Position numbers and translations under genes: made by a program. Positions 31,871 through 43,101 of a DNA stretch of 64,000 bases are shown piece after piece. The notes beneath the pieces are model-generated. The model worked only from the letters and a program-made list of their open reading frames with translations. It was not told where the DNA came from and searched no databases. The stretch is from Thermococcus sp. LS1 (GTDB taxonomy: Archaea; Methanobacteriota_B; Thermococci; Thermococcales; Thermococcaceae), in contig NZ_SNUJ01000001.1 in the NCBI RefSeq assembly GCF_012027395.1, positions 682,001-746,000 of the forward strand, read 5' to 3'. Each line of letters starts with the position of its first letter. The first letter of the stretch is position 1.

Positions 31871-32917
31871 ATGAGGAGAGCCCTCTACCTTTCCTTTTTG
31901 CTCTCCCCAGTCCTTGCCCTCATCGTAAGCCTGTGTATAGGGACCTATCCAATTCCTCCCTCCGCCGTAGTGAGTATGGTGCTCCTTAAAGGGGCCCAGA
32001 TCATCTCCGAAGTTTTGAAAACTTTAACCCTTGGGAAGGTATCCTTCTCCGTCACAATTCCCTACCCGAGCGTTTACCAGACCATACTCTTTGAGATACG
32101 CCTTCCCCGCGTCCTGATGGCCATGCTCGTCGGCTCGGCCCTTGCCATCTCTGGAGCGGTTCTGCAGGCCATATTCAGGAATCCCCTCGTCAACAGCTAC
32201 ATCCTCGGCATATCTTCCGGGGCGGCATTCGGCGCGGCTTTGGCCATAGGCCTCTCCGTTGGATTAGGTGTAACTCCTTCAGCGTTCGCCTTCGCGCTCC
32301 TCGCGGTCTTCATAACGACCTCGCTGGCGAGGGTCGGCGGAAGAATAACCCCAGTCTCGCTGGTTCTCGCCGGAATCATAGTCAACGCCTTCTTTTCAGC
32401 TTTAACGTCCCTTCTCAAGTTCCTTATGGAGCACGATAAGCTGGCGAGCATCGTCTACTGGCTCATGGGGAGCTTCGCCAACTCTGACTGGGGCTCGGTC
32501 AAGGTGGCCTTCCCGGTGATCCTCGCCGGCTGTTTCCTGATATACTCAATGCGCTGGCAGCTGAACGTGCTCTCCTTCGGTGAGGAGGCTAAAATCGTGG
32601 GTGTCGAGACCGAGAAGCTGAAGTTCGTCTTCATAGTCATCGTCTCCATGATAACGGCCGTCTCAATAGCCTTCTGCGGTATAATCGGGTGGGTCGGGCT
32701 GATGATACCGCACATAGTCAGGATGGCCTTCGGCCCGGACCACAAGACCCTGATACCCCTGACGATAACCCTCGGGGCTTCGTTCATGGCCCTGGCCGAT
32801 ACGCTCGCGAGGTCTGTGGCGACCTACGAGATCCCGATTGGTATAATAACGACCCTCCTTGGAATTCCCTTCTTCGCTTACCTGCTCAGAAAGACGGGCG
32901 GTGGATGGGATGCTTGA
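31871..32917 (+). CDS. BtuC/FecCD-family permease
   Basis: A 348-residue membrane protein with about 10 segments. RLPRVLMAMLVGSALAISGA, NPLVNSYILGISSGAAFGAA, GGRITPVSLVLAGIIVNAFF and GWVGLMIPHIVRMAFGPDHK (the loop that contacts the ATPase) are family hallmarks. The ATG at 31871 lies 2 bases after the preceding stop and is preceded by GGGTGAGC. The gene overlaps the ATPase start by 8 bases. Confidence 0.9.
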   Translation: MRRALYLSFLLSPVLALIVSLCIGTYPIPPSAVVSMVLLKGAQIISEVLKTLTLGKVSFSVTIPYPSVYQTILFEIRLPRVLMAMLVGSALAISGAVLQAIFRNPLVNSYILGISSGAAFGAALAIGLSVGLGVTPSAFAFALLAVFITTSLARVGGRITPVSLVLAGIIVNAFFSALTSLLKFLMEHDKLASIVYWLMGSFANSDWGSVKVAFPVILAGCFLIYSMRWQLNVLSFGEEAKIVGVETEKLKFVFIVIVSMITAVSIAFCGIIGWVGLMIPHIVRMAFGPDHKTLIPLTITLGASFMALADTLARSVATYEIPIGIITTLLGIPFFAYLLRKTGGGWDA

Positions 32918-33683
32918 GGTCAGAGGCCTGTCGTTCAGCTACGGTGATTTCAGCATCGAAGGGGTCACCCTCGAGGTGAAGGAAGGGGAAGTCGTGACGC
33001 TCCTTGGCCCCAACGGGAGCGGGAAGACCACCATACTGAAGGCCATCTACGGGCTGCTGAAGCCCAAGAAGAGGTGCGTCTTCATTGACGGCCGGGACTT
33101 CCACGGGCTGCCCATCAGGGAGAGGGCCAAGCTGGCCGGCTACGTCCCACAGTCCCACACACCGCCCTTCCCCTACACGGTTCTGGACGTGGTCGTCACG
33201 GGTTTGGCTTCCCAGCTCGGCCCCTTTGAGAGCCCGAGAAAAGAACACTACGAGAAGGCCCTCGAAAAGCTCAGGCTCCTCGGACTCGAGCGCCTTAAGG
33301 ATAAACCCTACACCCAGCTGAGCGGTGGACAGATGCAGCTGGTTCTCATAGCGAGGGCCCTAGTCCAGGAGCCTAGGGTTCTGCTCCTCGACGAGCCAAC
33401 GGCTCACCTTGACTTCAAGAACCAGGTCAAAGTCCTCGGGATAGTCAAGAGGCTCGCGCGGGAGGGGGGTATCTCGGCCATCATGACGCTCCACGACCCT
33501 AACTTGGCCTCCCTCTACTCCGACAGGATAGCCCTCGTTAAGGAGGGCAAGATCAGGGCCGTCGGGAGGCCGCTTGAAGTCCTGCGCGAGGAGATGCTCC
33601 GCGACGTCTACGGCGTCCCAGTGTGCGTCCTTGAGTTCGACGGTTTCAGGCTCATACTCCCCAGAACGGAGGTGATTCAATGA
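32910..33683 (+). CDS. ABC transporter ATPase (BtuD/FecE type)
   Basis: The 257 residues contain Walker A at 33-40 (GPNGSGKT), signature LSGGQ at 137-141, Walker B LLLDE at 158-162 and the H-loop in IMTLHDPNLA. It powers the importer formed with the permease at 31871. The ATG at 32910 overlaps the permease end; in-frame codons from 32859 belong to the permease. Its stop overlaps the cobN start as ATGA, showing coupling of transport and chelatase. Confidence 0.9.
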   Translation: MLEVRGLSFSYGDFSIEGVTLEVKEGEVVTLLGPNGSGKTTILKAIYGLLKPKKRCVFIDGRDFHGLPIRERAKLAGYVPQSHTPPFPYTVLDVVVTGLASQLGPFESPRKEHYEKALEKLRLLGLERLKDKPYTQLSGGQMQLVLIARALVQEPRVLLLDEPTAHLDFKNQVKVLGIVKRLAREGGISAIMTLHDPNLASLYSDRIALVKEGKIRAVGRPLEVLREEMLRDVYGVPVCVLEFDGFRLILPRTEVIQ

Positions 33684-36600
33684 TATGCTTAATCCTGGGA
33701 TACGGCGCGAGACCCCTGCCCCTGTTGAGGGAGATACTTGAGGAGGAGAGAATAGATGGGCTCGTGCTCATCGACCAGAACTGTGAGGGGGAACTGGATA
33801 AAGTAGAGAAAGCTAAGGTGATCTTCATCTACGCCCACGAGCTCCCCAAAATAGTGGAGGAGAGGATTAAAGAAAGCAGGGCTAAAGTCATTGCCTGCGC
33901 CGGTTTGGAGGGCCTGGCGAACGTCCCGGAGGAGGTTCTGATAAAGGCCAAGACCTACTACGTCCTAGGGGGCGAAAAGAACCTGAGGAACCTGGTCAGG
34001 TTCCTTGCGGGCCTCGCTGGGGCTGAGCTTGAGTACGAAGATCCCCAGGAAGTGCCGATGCACGGCATCTACCACCCCGAGCTGGGCCTTTTTGAAAGCC
34101 TGGACGAATACCTGAGAGTTTACAAGAAGAGGCCCCTCATTGGAGTCCTCTTCTGGAGGAGTGCCTGGCTCTACAAGGAGTTCAGACCAATTGGAGAGCT
34201 CATCAAAGCCCTTGAGGAGGAAGGCTTTGGGGTAATCCCGGTCTTCACCTACGGAAAAGACTCAAGGACAGGGCTTGGAAGGGAGAAGAGCGAGGCCGTT
34301 GAGGAGTTCTTCATGAAGGACGGAAAGCCGGTTGTAAAAGCTTTAGTGAGCTTAATCTCCTTCGGCACGGTCGAGCTGAAGAACCTGGGGAGGCTCAACG
34401 TCCCGGTCTTCGCCCCGATACGGTCCTACTATCAGTCCCTCGAGGATTGGAAGAAAAGCGAGAAGGGCGTTGACTACATGACTCAGGTCTATGGGGTGAT
34501 AATTCCGGAAGTTGCGGGTGCAATTGAGCCGATTTTCATAGCCGGAACCAGAAACATTGAGGGCTACAAGAAGGGCGAGCCCTATGAAGAGCACATGAGG
34601 TACCTGGCCAGAAGGGTGAAGAAGTGGGTCGGGCTGAGGAAGAAGCCCAGGGATGAAGTTAGAATAGCAATCGTTTTGATAAACCCGCCGTGCAAAGGCC
34701 TTGAGGCGAACGTCGCCGTGGGCCTCGGCCTGGATGTTCCCGAAAGCATCGTCAGACTTCTGCACGAGCTTAAGGAGAAAGGATACTACGTTGGCGAGGA
34801 CCTGCCGGAAAACGGTGAAGAGCTGATAAAGCTTATCCTGGAGAGGAAGGCGATAAGCGAGTTCAGGTGGACGAGCGTTGAGGAGATAGTCAGGAGCGGC
34901 GGGGCGATTGACTTCGTGGGCCTGGAGGAGTACCTGGAGTGGTTCAACGAGCTGCTGGATGACCTGAGGGAAAGAATCGTCAAGGACTGGGGAAGACCTG
35001 AGGATGTCCTGGCTGGAAAAGTGGACAAAGCGCTGGTCGGGATGGTCTATGATGGAAAGTTCGTCGTCCCGGGGATAAGGTTCGGAAACGTCCTCATAAC
35101 CCCCCAGCCCAAGTTCGGTTGCGCCGGGGCGAGGTGCGATGGAAAGGTGTGCAGAATTCTGCATGACCCAACGATAACCCCACCTCACCAGTGGTGGGCC
35201 GTTTACAGGTGGATAACCAGGAAATTCAAGGCTGATGTAATGGTCCACTTCGGAACCCACGGCTACCTTGAATTCAGGCCCGGAAAAGGCGTCGGGCTTT
35301 CCCCATCGTGTGTACCTGAAGCTTCTTTGGACGACGTCCCTCACCTCTACGTTTATGCTGTCTCCAATCCAATGGAGGGTGTTATTGCCAAGAGGAGAAG
35401 CTACGCAGCGCTTGTAGACCACATCTACCCCCCGATGGGAATGGCGGGGGTTCTGGACGATCTGGACTCCCTCCTGACCCAGTATGCAAAGGCTAAGAAC
35501 CTGGGAGATGAAGCGAGGAGAAGGAAGATTTACGAGCAGATCCTTGAGAAGGCCAAGGAAAACAGGCTGAGAATAGCGAACCCTGAAAATGAAGAGCGGA
35601 CGATAGAGGAGATACACCGCTACGTCGAGCTGATGAGGGGCTCCCAGATAAACCTCGGCCTCCACATCTTCGGCTATCCGCCAGGGGAGCCCGAGAGGCT
35701 GGCGGAATACGTTGCCACTGCAATGGCCTATGATTCCTACGCTTCTCCTTCGATTAGGAGAGTCATAGCCGAGGCAGTGGGCCTGGACTACGATGAACTA
35801 AAAAAGAACCCCTTGGGAACTACAAACGGGTTCACGAACAGGGAACTGTTGGAGATCTTTCACAAGATAGCAGTCAAGAGCCTGGAGCGTTTGCTTAAGG
35901 GAGAAAGCTTTGAAGTCATTGCAGAAGAAATTGAGAAGTTCGGATTCAAAGTTAAGGAGAAAAAGAAGCTTGAAGAAACGTTTAGAAAAGCCCTTGAAGT
36001 TGCAGGGAAAATAATCGGGTGTAAAAAGGAGCACGAAGGGCTCTTGAAAGGACTGAGTGGAGAATACGTTGAACCCGGCCCCTCGGGAGCGATAACGAGG
36101 GGGAAGTTCGAAATTCTGCCGACGGGAAGGAACTTCTATGCAGTTGATCCAAGGACTCTGCCGACTAAAGCGGCGTGGCAGATAGGAGTTGAAACCGCGG
36201 AGAAGCTCCTGGAGGAATACATGAAAAAGCACGGAAAATACCCGGAGAGCGTCGGACAGGTTCTCTGGAGCATAGACGGATACAAGGCTGATGGAGAGCA
36301 GATAGCCCAGATTCTGTACCTGATTGGAGTCAGGCCGGTCTGGAAGGGAGATGTGGTTGCCGGGCTTGAAGTCATACCTCTGGAGGATCTCGGAAGGCCG
36401 AGGATTGACGTCCTGGTGAGGATAAGCGGAATAGTGAGGGACACGCTGCCGAACTACATCTACCTGATTGACGAGGCCATAGAGAAGGTCGTTACGCTGG
36501 ATGAGCCCTTGGAGATGAACTACATTAGAAAGCACTACGTTGAGCACATCAAAAAGCTAATTGAACTCGGAAAGAGCTTTGAAGAGGCGCAGAGGTTCGC

Positions 36601-37438
36601 AAGGTTTAGGGTTTTCTCGGCCCCACCGGGTGCCTACGGGGCTGGAGTGAATTTAGCGGTTGAATCATCGGGCTGGAGAAGTGACGAGGACTTGGCCAAG
36701 GTGTGGATTCAGTGGAGCGGCTACGCCTACGGAAAGGATACCTTTGGCGTTGAAGCATATGACTCGCTGGTTCTGAGCCTAAAAGAGGTGGACGTGATCA
36801 ACAGAAACCACATAAGCGACGAGCACGACCCGACTAACTGCTGTTGCTATTTTGCCCATCATGGAGGGTTTAAGGCAGCCGTTGATGCCCTAACCGGCAA
36901 GAACGCTGAAGTGGTTCAGACGGACACGAGGGACATAAGCGATACCAAAATCGTTGAGGTGAAAGTTGAGCTTGAGAGGGTCGTCAGGGCAAAGCTCCTC
37001 AACGAGCGCTGGATTGAAGAGATGAAGAAGCACGGTTACCGGGGGGCGAGCGAGTTCTCCAAGAAGATCAACCACCTATACGGCTGGGAGGCGACAACAA
37101 AGCTAGTTGAGGACTGGGTTTTTGACGAGATAGCAGGGAAATACGTTCTGGACGAAGAGATGAGGAGATGGTTCGAGGAGCACAACCCCTACGCCATCGA
37201 GGAGATCGCGAGAAGGCTGATTGAAGCCTATGAGCGCGGCCTGTGGGAGACGAGCGATGAGCTCATTGAAAGGCTCATGGAAGTTTATTCGGAAATCGAA
37301 GGAATTCTGGAAGAAAGCCTTGGTGAAGGATATGTTCAAGGTGGAACGATTGAAATCTACACTGCCCAAGACGACGAACACTGGAGTGAAAACATGAGGG
37401 AGGTGGAGGGAATATGGAGCCTCGTGAAAAACGATTAG
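33680..37438 (+). CDS. cobN: CobN/BchH-type metal chelatase large subunit
   Basis: The 1252 residues are full length for CobN. Recognisable parts are [119 protein letters not shown] and [20 protein letters not shown]. These enzymes insert cobalt (CobN) or magnesium (BchH) into tetrapyrroles with the help of AAA and VWA subunits and ATP. Here it is coupled to a BtuFCD-like importer, so it may act on an imported tetrapyrrole. The metal and substrate are not visible from sequence. It overlaps the next gene by 25 bases. Confidence 0.85.
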   Translation: MICLILGYGARPLPLLREILEEERIDGLVLIDQNCEGELDKVEKAKVIFIYAHELPKIVEERIKESRAKVIACAGLEGLANVPEEVLIKAKTYYVLGGEKNLRNLVRFLAGLAGAELEYEDPQEVPMHGIYHPELGLFESLDEYLRVYKKRPLIGVLFWRSAWLYKEFRPIGELIKALEEEGFGVIPVFTYGKDSRTGLGREKSEAVEEFFMKDGKPVVKALVSLISFGTVELKNLGRLNVPVFAPIRSYYQSLEDWKKSEKGVDYMTQVYGVIIPEVAGAIEPIFIAGTRNIEGYKKGEPYEEHMRYLARRVKKWVGLRKKPRDEVRIAIVLINPPCKGLEANVAVGLGLDVPESIVRLLHELKEKGYYVGEDLPENGEELIKLILERKAISEFRWTSVEEIVRSGGAIDFVGLEEYLEWFNELLDDLRERIVKDWGRPEDVLAGKVDKALVGMVYDGKFVVPGIRFGNVLITPQPKFGCAGARCDGKVCRILHDPTITPPHQWWAVYRWITRKFKADVMVHFGTHGYLEFRPGKGVGLSPSCVPEASLDDVPHLYVYAVSNPMEGVIAKRRSYAALVDHIYPPMGMAGVLDDLDSLLTQYAKAKNLGDEARRRKIYEQILEKAKENRLRIANPENEERTIEEIHRYVELMRGSQINLGLHIFGYPPGEPERLAEYVATAMAYDSYASPSIRRVIAEAVGLDYDELKKNPLGTTNGFTNRELLEIFHKIAVKSLERLLKGESFEVIAEEIEKFGFKVKEKKKLEETFRKALEVAGKIIGCKKEHEGLLKGLSGEYVEPGPSGAITRGKFEILPTGRNFYAVDPRTLPTKAAWQIGVETAEKLLEEYMKKHGKYPESVGQVLWSIDGYKADGEQIAQILYLIGVRPVWKGDVVAGLEVIPLEDLGRPRIDVLVRISGIVRDTLPNYIYLIDEAIEKVVTLDEPLEMNYIRKHYVEHIKKLIELGKSFEEAQRFARFRVFSAPPGAYGAGVNLAVESSGWRSDEDLAKVWIQWSGYAYGKDTFGVEAYDSLVLSLKEVDVINRNHISDEHDPTNCCCYFAHHGGFKAAVDALTGKNAEVVQTDTRDISDTKIVEVKVELERVVRAKLLNERWIEEMKKHGYRGASEFSKKINHLYGWEATTKLVEDWVFDEIAGKYVLDEEMRRWFEEHNPYAIEEIARRLIEAYERGLWETSDELIERLMEVYSEIEGILEESLGEGYVQGGTIEIYTAQDDEHWSENMREVEGIWSLVKND

Positions 37439-39336
37439 TCTTCCCGTTCTCTGCAATAGTCGGGCAGGAAAAGGCCAAGCTGGCACTACTCTGTGTAGCC
37501 GTTAATCCACTGATCGGTGGTGTCCTGCTTAAGGGTGATAAGGGTACGGGAAAATCGACCCTGGTCAGGGCTCTGGCCAACGTTTTGCCCGAGATTGAAG
37601 TCGTGGCGGACTGTCCTTTCAACTGCAACCCGAGGAACCCGCTGGAGATGTGCGACAGCTGCTACGAGCGATACGAGAGGGGAGAAGAACTGCCAGTGGC
37701 AAAGAGGAAGATGCGCGTTGTGGACCTGCCCTTAAGCGTTACGATAGACAGATTAGTTGGAACAATTGACGTTGAGCGCTTTTTAAAAGAGGGCAAAAAA
37801 GCTCTACAGCCTGGAATACTCGCGGAAGCGAACAGAGGAGTTCTTTACATCGATGAGGTGAACCTTCTCGATGACTACATAGCCGATTCACTCTTAGATG
37901 CTGCAGCAATGGGATGGAACACGATAGAGAGGGAAGGGATTTCTTTCAGGCATCCGGCGAGGTTCATCCTGGTTGGAAGCATGAACCCTGAGGAAGGCGA
38001 GCTCAGACCGCAGATCCTCGACAGGTTCGGTTTATGCGTTGAAGTTTCAGCACCGATGGATCCGGAGGAGAGGATAGAGATAGTCAAGCGCGTTGAGGAG
38101 TTCCATGAAGACCCCATAAGCTTCTACAAAAAGTATGAGAGCGAAGAGAAGAAGCTCACGGAGAGGATCGTTAAGGCGAGGAGGATTCTGCCGAAGGTTG
38201 AGATAAGCGACGATTTGCTGAAGCTTTTGGCTGAAACTGTCGTTAACCTGGGAATCAAAACCAACAGGGCCGAGATAGCAACGATAAAGACGGCCAAGGC
38301 AATAGCTGCTTTAAACGGAAGGAGAAGGGTCTCACTGGAAGACCTGGAAAAAGCCATGGAATTAGCTTTGCCGCACCGCCTGAGGGACAGGCCGTTCCAA
38401 AAGTCACCCCAGATGAGGCCCCCAAAGCCTAAGGACGATAGCAAGCAGGATCACGACCACAAAGGCGATCATAAGCATGAGCACAAAAAGGGAAAAAGGA
38501 GTGAAAGGAGGAACCAGGAGCCTCGAAGTCGAGGGACTGGAAACTTAGAGCAGAATTTTCGCTCGAGCGAGGCTAAAATCCCGAGGATAGAGAGTAAAAA
38601 CTTTGATGGAAGTGAATTCAAGGGATACCGCTCCTCGAGGGACGTCAGCGTCACGGTGATAAACTTTCCGAAGGGAATTCCCGTCTCTTACGTTCCCCCC
38701 AAAGGTGAAATAAGGGATGTTGATTTTTACAACTCGGTTATTTGCGCCATGTTGAATGGCAAAAAGCCCCCAATAAAGCTCGATTTAAACGATATCCGCG
38801 TTAGGGTCAGGAAGGCAAAGGCACCAACGCTCTGGGTTCTGCTCCTGGACTCAAGCGGAAGCATGGCCGTGCAGAAGAGGATAAGCATCGCGAAGGGAAT
38901 AGCGGAGAAATTGGTTGAGAACGGCTACATCAAAAAGTCAAAGATGGCCCTGATCGTTGCGAAAGGTAACCAGGCGGAGATATTCGTTCCACCCACCAAG
39001 AACTACTGGGAAGTGCTTGAGAAAATAGAGAGCGTTCCGACTGGAGGGAGGACACCTTTAAGCTCCGCCCTCTACAATCTTCTGCTTTTGGCGAACAGGG
39101 AGAGGGTGAAGGACAGGTCTGTCAAGGTGAGGGCTTTTCTAATAACCGATGGAAAGGCGAACGTGCCGCTCTTTGGAAAGAGGATCAAGGAGGAAATAAC
39201 GGAGCTGGCCAGGGCGCTGAAAAAGAGAGAGATTGAGCTCACGATTTATGATACGAGGGGAAGGGGAATAAACCCGGGCCTGTCCTACGTCCCCATCCTG
39301 GAGCAGGTTGCCGGGGCGAGGGTGCACAAAGTTTAA
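37414..39336 (+). CDS. AAA-VWA metal chelatase subunit (fused ChlI/ChlD type)
   Basis: The 640 residues combine two subunits that are separate in many bacteria. The AAA module has Walker A at 41-49 (GDKGTGKST), Walker B YIDEVNLL with D147-E148, and arginine-finger segments. A charged, His-rich linker follows (about 340-360, [15 protein letters not shown]), then a VWA domain with the MIDAS motif DSSGS at 479-483 and [13 protein letters not shown]. It drives CobN by ATP hydrolysis. GGAGG precedes the ATG. The His-rich linker could bind cobalt or nickel. It is the last gene of the operon. Confidence 0.85.
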   Translation: MEPREKRLVFPFSAIVGQEKAKLALLCVAVNPLIGGVLLKGDKGTGKSTLVRALANVLPEIEVVADCPFNCNPRNPLEMCDSCYERYERGEELPVAKRKMRVVDLPLSVTIDRLVGTIDVERFLKEGKKALQPGILAEANRGVLYIDEVNLLDDYIADSLLDAAAMGWNTIEREGISFRHPARFILVGSMNPEEGELRPQILDRFGLCVEVSAPMDPEERIEIVKRVEEFHEDPISFYKKYESEEKKLTERIVKARRILPKVEISDDLLKLLAETVVNLGIKTNRAEIATIKTAKAIAALNGRRRVSLEDLEKAMELALPHRLRDRPFQKSPQMRPPKPKDDSKQDHDHKGDHKHEHKKGKRSERRNQEPRSRGTGNLEQNFRSSEAKIPRIESKNFDGSEFKGYRSSRDVSVTVINFPKGIPVSYVPPKGEIRDVDFYNSVICAMLNGKKPPIKLDLNDIRVRVRKAKAPTLWVLLLDSSGSMAVQKRISIAKGIAEKLVENGYIKKSKMALIVAKGNQAEIFVPPTKNYWEVLEKIESVPTGGRTPLSSALYNLLLLANRERVKDRSVKVRAFLITDGKANVPLFGKRIKEEITELARALKKREIELTIYDTRGRGINPGLSYVPILEQVAGARVHKV

Positions 39337-39469
39337 CCTCTTGAATCGCTCTGTAGCTGGGAGAACGGCTGTGCTGGTGTACGGGGGAGCCGGGCCAGCC
39401 GAGGGCTTTAGATTTCTGAACCTTTCTTCTCCACGCGTACTGTGGTGCCGCATGGTGCTGCTAAGAAAC
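39337..39469. other. Intergenic region upstream of the thermosome promoter
   Basis: No gene is supported. It contains GC-rich segments (GGGGGAGCCGGGCCAGCC, near 39384-39400) that can fold locally and may terminate the chelatase operon. Confidence 0.35.
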
Positions 39470-39488
39470 CGAAAAATTTATAAATAAT
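39470..39488 (+). promoter_or_regulatory. Strong BRE/TATA promoter of the thermosome gene
   Basis: The sequence CCGAAAAATTTATAAATAA is an almost ideal archaeal BRE plus TATA. Transcription should start near 39510, giving a leader of about 60 bases with GGAGGTGAGGGG before the ATG at 39573. Confidence 0.75.
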
Positions 39489-39572
39489 CCAAAGGAACGA
39501 TAAAGCGGATACACTAATTGTAACTAAAAGTCCTCCACCCATAAAAAAGAGAACGGGCGGAGGTGAGGGGAG

Positions 39573-41207
39573 ATGGCCCAGCTCGCTGGACAGCCGGTCG
39601 TTATTCTGCCTGAGGGAACCCAGAGGTATGTTGGAAGGGACGCCCAGAGGCTCAACATCCTGGCCGCTAGAATAGTCGCCGAGACCATCAGGACCACCCT
39701 CGGTCCGAAGGGTATGGACAAAATGCTCGTCGACAGCCTCGGCGACATCGTCATCACCAACGACGGTGCCACCATCCTCGACGAGATGGACATACAGCAT
39801 CCTGCTGCTAAGATGATGGTTGAGGTTGCTAAGACTCAGGATAAGGAGGCTGGTGATGGTACTACTACTGCTGTTGTGATTGCTGGTGAGCTTCTCAGGA
39901 AGGCTGAGGAGCTTCTTGACCAGAACATTCACCCGAGCATCATCGTCAAAGGTTACACCATGGCCGCCGAGAAAGCCCAGGAGATACTCGACAGCATCGC
40001 TAGGGACGTCGATGTCGAGGACAAGGAGGTCCTCAAGAAGGCTGCCGTGACCTCCATCACCGGTAAGGCCGCCGAGGAGGAGAGGGAGTACCTCGCCGAG
40101 ATCGCCGTCGAGGCCGTCAAGCAGGTCGCCGAGAAGGTCGGCGACAAGTACAAGGTCGACCTCGACAACATCAAGTTCGAGAAGAAGGAGGGCGGCAGCG
40201 TCAAGGAGACCCAGCTCATCAGGGGTGTCGTCATCGACAAGGAGGTCGTCCACCCAGGCATGCCGAAGAGGGTTGAGAACGCTAAGATCGCCCTCATCAA
40301 CGAGGCCCTCGAGGTCAAGGAGACCGAGACCGACGCCGAGATCAGGATCACCAGCCCGGAGCAGCTCCAGGCCTTCCTCGAGCAGGAGGAGCGCATGCTC
40401 AGGGAGATGGTCGACAAGATCAAGGAGGTTGGAGCGAACGTCGTCTTCGTCCAGAAGGGTATTGATGACCTTGCCCAGCACTACCTCGCCAAGTACGGCA
40501 TAATGGCCGTCAGGAGGGTTAAGAAGAGCGACATGGAGAAGCTCGCCAAGGCCACCGGTGCCAAGATCGTCACCAACATCCGCGACCTCACCAGCGAAGA
40601 CCTCGGTGAGGCCGAGCTCGTCGAGCAGAGGAAGGTCGCCGGCGAGAACATGATCTTCGTCGAGGGCTGCAAGAACCCGAAGGCCGTCACCATCCTCATC
40701 CGCGGTGGAACCGAGCACGTCGTTGACGAGGTCGAGAGGGCCCTTGAGGATGCCGTCAAGGTCGTCAAGGACATCGTCGAGGACGGCAAGATCGTCGCTG
40801 CCGGCGGTGCTCCGGAGATCGAGCTCGCCATCAAGCTCGACGAGTACGCCAAGGAGGTCGGCGGCAAGGAGCAGCTCGCCATCGAGGCCTTCGCTGAGGC
40901 CCTCAAGGTCATCCCGAGGACCCTCGCCGAGAACGCCGGTCTCGACCCGGTCGAGACCCTCGTGAAGGTCATCGCCGCCCACAAGGAGAAGGGTCCGACC
41001 ATCGGTGTCGACGTCTTCGAGGGCGAGCCGGCCGACATGCTCGAGAAGGGCGTCATCGCTCCAGTGAGGGTCACCAAGCAGGCCATCAAGAGCGCCAGCG
41101 AGGCTGCTGTGATGATCCTCAGGATCGACGACGTCATCGCCGCCAGCAAGCTTGAGAAGGACAAGGGAGACAAGGGTGGCGACGACTTCGGCAGCGACCT
41201 TGACTGA
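39573..41207 (+). CDS. Thermosome subunit (group II chaperonin)
   Basis: The product has 544 residues: [20 protein letters not shown] (nucleotide-binding P-loop region), [15 protein letters not shown] (catalytic Asp region), [15 protein letters not shown], the helical-protrusion apical domain, and [20 protein letters not shown]. The C-terminal tail is charged ([14 protein letters not shown]) without the Gly-Gly-Met repeats of some subunits. It folds proteins in an ATP-driven double ring. Codon use is extremely biased to C-ending codons, as in highly expressed genes, except for a patch at 39798-39930 that uses T-ending codons. Strong promoter and ribosome binding site. Confidence 0.95.
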   Translation: MAQLAGQPVVILPEGTQRYVGRDAQRLNILAARIVAETIRTTLGPKGMDKMLVDSLGDIVITNDGATILDEMDIQHPAAKMMVEVAKTQDKEAGDGTTTAVVIAGELLRKAEELLDQNIHPSIIVKGYTMAAEKAQEILDSIARDVDVEDKEVLKKAAVTSITGKAAEEEREYLAEIAVEAVKQVAEKVGDKYKVDLDNIKFEKKEGGSVKETQLIRGVVIDKEVVHPGMPKRVENAKIALINEALEVKETETDAEIRITSPEQLQAFLEQEERMLREMVDKIKEVGANVVFVQKGIDDLAQHYLAKYGIMAVRRVKKSDMEKLAKATGAKIVTNIRDLTSEDLGEAELVEQRKVAGENMIFVEGCKNPKAVTILIRGGTEHVVDEVERALEDAVKVVKDIVEDGKIVAAGGAPEIELAIKLDEYAKEVGGKEQLAIEAFAEALKVIPRTLAENAGLDPVETLVKVIAAHKEKGPTIGVDVFEGEPADMLEKGVIAPVRVTKQAIKSASEAAVMILRIDDVIAASKLEKDKGDKGGDDFGSDLD

Positions 41208-41279
41208 AGGCCTTTAACTTCTTCCTTTCCTTTCAACACCTCCGAAAGGCATTTTTAGTCAGATGGGAACTTTTCTTGT

Positions 41280-42161
41280 ATGTCCTCCATTGAGGTAAGA
41301 GGCCTCTCCAAATGGTACGGCTCAAAAAAGGCCCTCAGCAACGTTTCCTTCACAGTGGAAGAGGGCGAAATAGTGGGAATAATCGGGCCGAATGGAGCGG
41401 GAAAGACGACACTGATAAGGATTCTGAGCTGTCTCCTGAAACCCGACTCCGGTGAAGTCAGAATTTTTGGAGAGGGGCCCTGCGAAGCGAGGAACCTTTT
41501 TGCACTCCTCCCACAGGACGTTAGGGCCCACTTCTACACTCTAACGCCGAGGGACTACGTTTACCACTACCTCCGCATGCGCGGGCTTTCGAGGAAGAAT
41601 GCGAGGGAGAGAGCTAATAAGGCGATGGAGGCCTTTGGGATAGACTACGCCGACGAGCTCTTCTCAACCCTCTAGGGCGGAATGGTGGGAAGGGCCCTCC
41701 TGGTGATGGTTTTCTCGGAGGAGGTTCCGCTCTACTTCCTCGATGAGCCGACCGTTGGCCTTGACGTCCAGAACAGGCTCAAGCTCTGGGAGATGCTCCG
41801 TGAGAGGGCTGAGGAAGCCACAATAATCCTCACCAGCCACTACCTCAACGAGATATCGAGCGTCTGCGATAGAGTGCTCCTCCTCAGGGGAGGGAGGGTG
41901 GTTGCGGATGGCAAGCCGGAGGAGATAGCGAAGGACTATTTGAGCGGTTTCATCTCGAAGATTGTAGCTTTTGAGGGAGTCTCCCTTGAGGGCGTCGTCA
42001 TTAGAAGGGCTGGAAGGCAGGTCTACCTCTACGCGCGCTCCAAAGCGGAGGAGAGGGAAATCATCGAGAGGCTTGAGGAACTCGGAGTGCCCTTCAAAAG
42101 GGAGGAGGTAACCATAGAGGACGTCTTCTTGGTGGGTGGTATCGGTGATGGCCCTGATTGA
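41280..42161 (+). pseudogene. ABC transporter ATPase interrupted by a stop codon in its signature motif
   Basis: Reading through gives a 293-residue ABC ATPase of the drug/multi-drug export type: [20 protein letters not shown], Walker [29 protein letters not shown], then FSTL-stop-GGMVGRALLVMVF, Walker B YFLDEPTVGLD and H-loop LTSHYLNEIS. The TAG at 41673-41675 stands where the Ser of the LSGG signature belongs; one base change (TCG to TAG) explains it. Downstream codons remain perfectly in frame, so the event is recent, or it is a sequencing error. A product starting at the ATG at 41682 would lack Walker A. The permease gene follows with overlap. Confidence 0.85.
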
Positions 42162-42825
42162 GTACTACGCCAAGGCCCTGACGAAGGGGAAGTTCGCACT
42201 GCTCAGCTTCGCAGTTCAGCCTATTTCCTTCATCTTCATCGTCTACATCGTAAGCGGGGGGAGGTTCCTCGACAGGGCCCTCGCCGGCGCCGTCGTAAGC
42301 TTCATAGTTGGTGTCGGGATAGCCGACCTATCCATCGAGCTCGTTGGCATGAAGGCCCGTTCAAAGTTCTACGACATCATAATGTCCCTCCCAGGAAGGA
42401 ACTGGAGAAAGGCCCTCGGGATATCCACTGGCATGAGCATTCCCGCAATCCCTTACGTCCTGCTCCTAACGCTCCTCCTCTCATGGCGCCTCGGACTGAA
42501 GGCTGTGCCGGGGATTGTCTTCGGGATAGCGTCGCTCTGGCTCTGGAGCGCTGGAGTCGGCTTCCTCATGGGAGTCAAGGCGAGGGAACCGCTCACAGTG
42601 ATGAGGCTCTCCAGCTTAACCGTTACCGCCCTAACCGTCTTTCCTCCGGTTTATTATCCGAGTAAAATCCTCCCGGAGAGGCTCGCCGAAGTGATGAACC
42701 TCCTCCCAACGGTGAGCGCATCCCAGCTTATGACTGGGGGGAGCAGAGAAGCGTTCGGGGTCTCGCTTTTCTGGGCGGTCTTTGGGGCGCTCCTCCTCTG
42801 GAGGTTCAGGGGGCTTGAAGAGTGA
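42148..42825 (+). CDS. ABC-2-type transporter permease
   Basis: The 225 residues contain about six membrane segments, with KARSKFYDIIMSLPGRNWRK between the second and third, typical of ABC-2 permeases, and PPVYYPSKILPERLAEVMNL before the last pair. It forms an exporter with the ATPase encoded upstream. The ATG at 42148 lies within the end of the ATPase frame (14-base overlap). If the ATPase gene is dead, this permease has lost its motor. Confidence 0.8.
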   Translation: MALIEYYAKALTKGKFALLSFAVQPISFIFIVYIVSGGRFLDRALAGAVVSFIVGVGIADLSIELVGMKARSKFYDIIMSLPGRNWRKALGISTGMSIPAIPYVLLLTLLLSWRLGLKAVPGIVFGIASLWLWSAGVGFLMGVKAREPLTVMRLSSLTVTALTVFPPVYYPSKILPERLAEVMNLLPTVSASQLMTGGSREAFGVSLFWAVFGALLLWRFRGLEE

Positions 42826-42900
42826 GGGCATTCCGGTTTCAAAAATCCTCTTCGCCAAGACCTTTTTAAGGTTCAAAAATAAACCCCAAACGGTGAGAGA

Positions 42901-43101
42901 ATGGAGGAGATAGAGGCAGTTTACGAGAACGGTGTCTTTAAGCCGCTCAAAAAGCCCCATCTTAAGGAGAAAGAGATGGTTGTCATAGTCGTCAAAGAGA
43001 AGGTTATCACTAAAAACTTCCTTAAAAAACTTGAGGAATTCAGTGAGACCCTCCCAAAGTTCCAAAGCCCCTCAAAACTCCTTGAGGAGGACAGGAGATG
43101 A
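42901..43101 (+). CDS. AF2212/PG0164-like antitoxin (DUF104)
   Basis: The 66 residues begin MEEIEAVYENGVFKPLKKPH and continue KEKEMVVIVVKEKVITKNFL, the short beta-rich DUF104 antitoxin family. In Thermococcales these genes usually precede VapC-type PIN toxins. The stop overlaps an ATGA start of a 28-codon open frame beginning MIVV, the expected position and opening of such a toxin, but the toxin gene is destroyed. AACGGTGAG lies before the ATG. Confidence 0.85.
   Translation: MEEIEAVYENGVFKPLKKPHLKEKEMVVIVVKEKVITKNFLKKLEEFSETLPKFQSPSKLLEEDRR

Noticed and set aside
34352-35665. Long minus-strand open frame opposite cobN
   Set aside because: The plus strand carries a full-length CobN with conserved motifs; the opposite frame has no recognisable domain.
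39408-40982. Long minus-strand open frame opposite the thermosome gene (524 codons)
   Set aside because: It is made of Leu, Asp, Val and Gly runs that mirror the C-ending codons of the thermosome; the plus strand is a full-length chaperonin.
41673-41675. TAG in the ABC ATPase gene as pyrrolysine
   Set aside because: Thermococcales have no known pyrrolysine system, and the position needs serine; a simple nonsense change or sequencing error is more likely.
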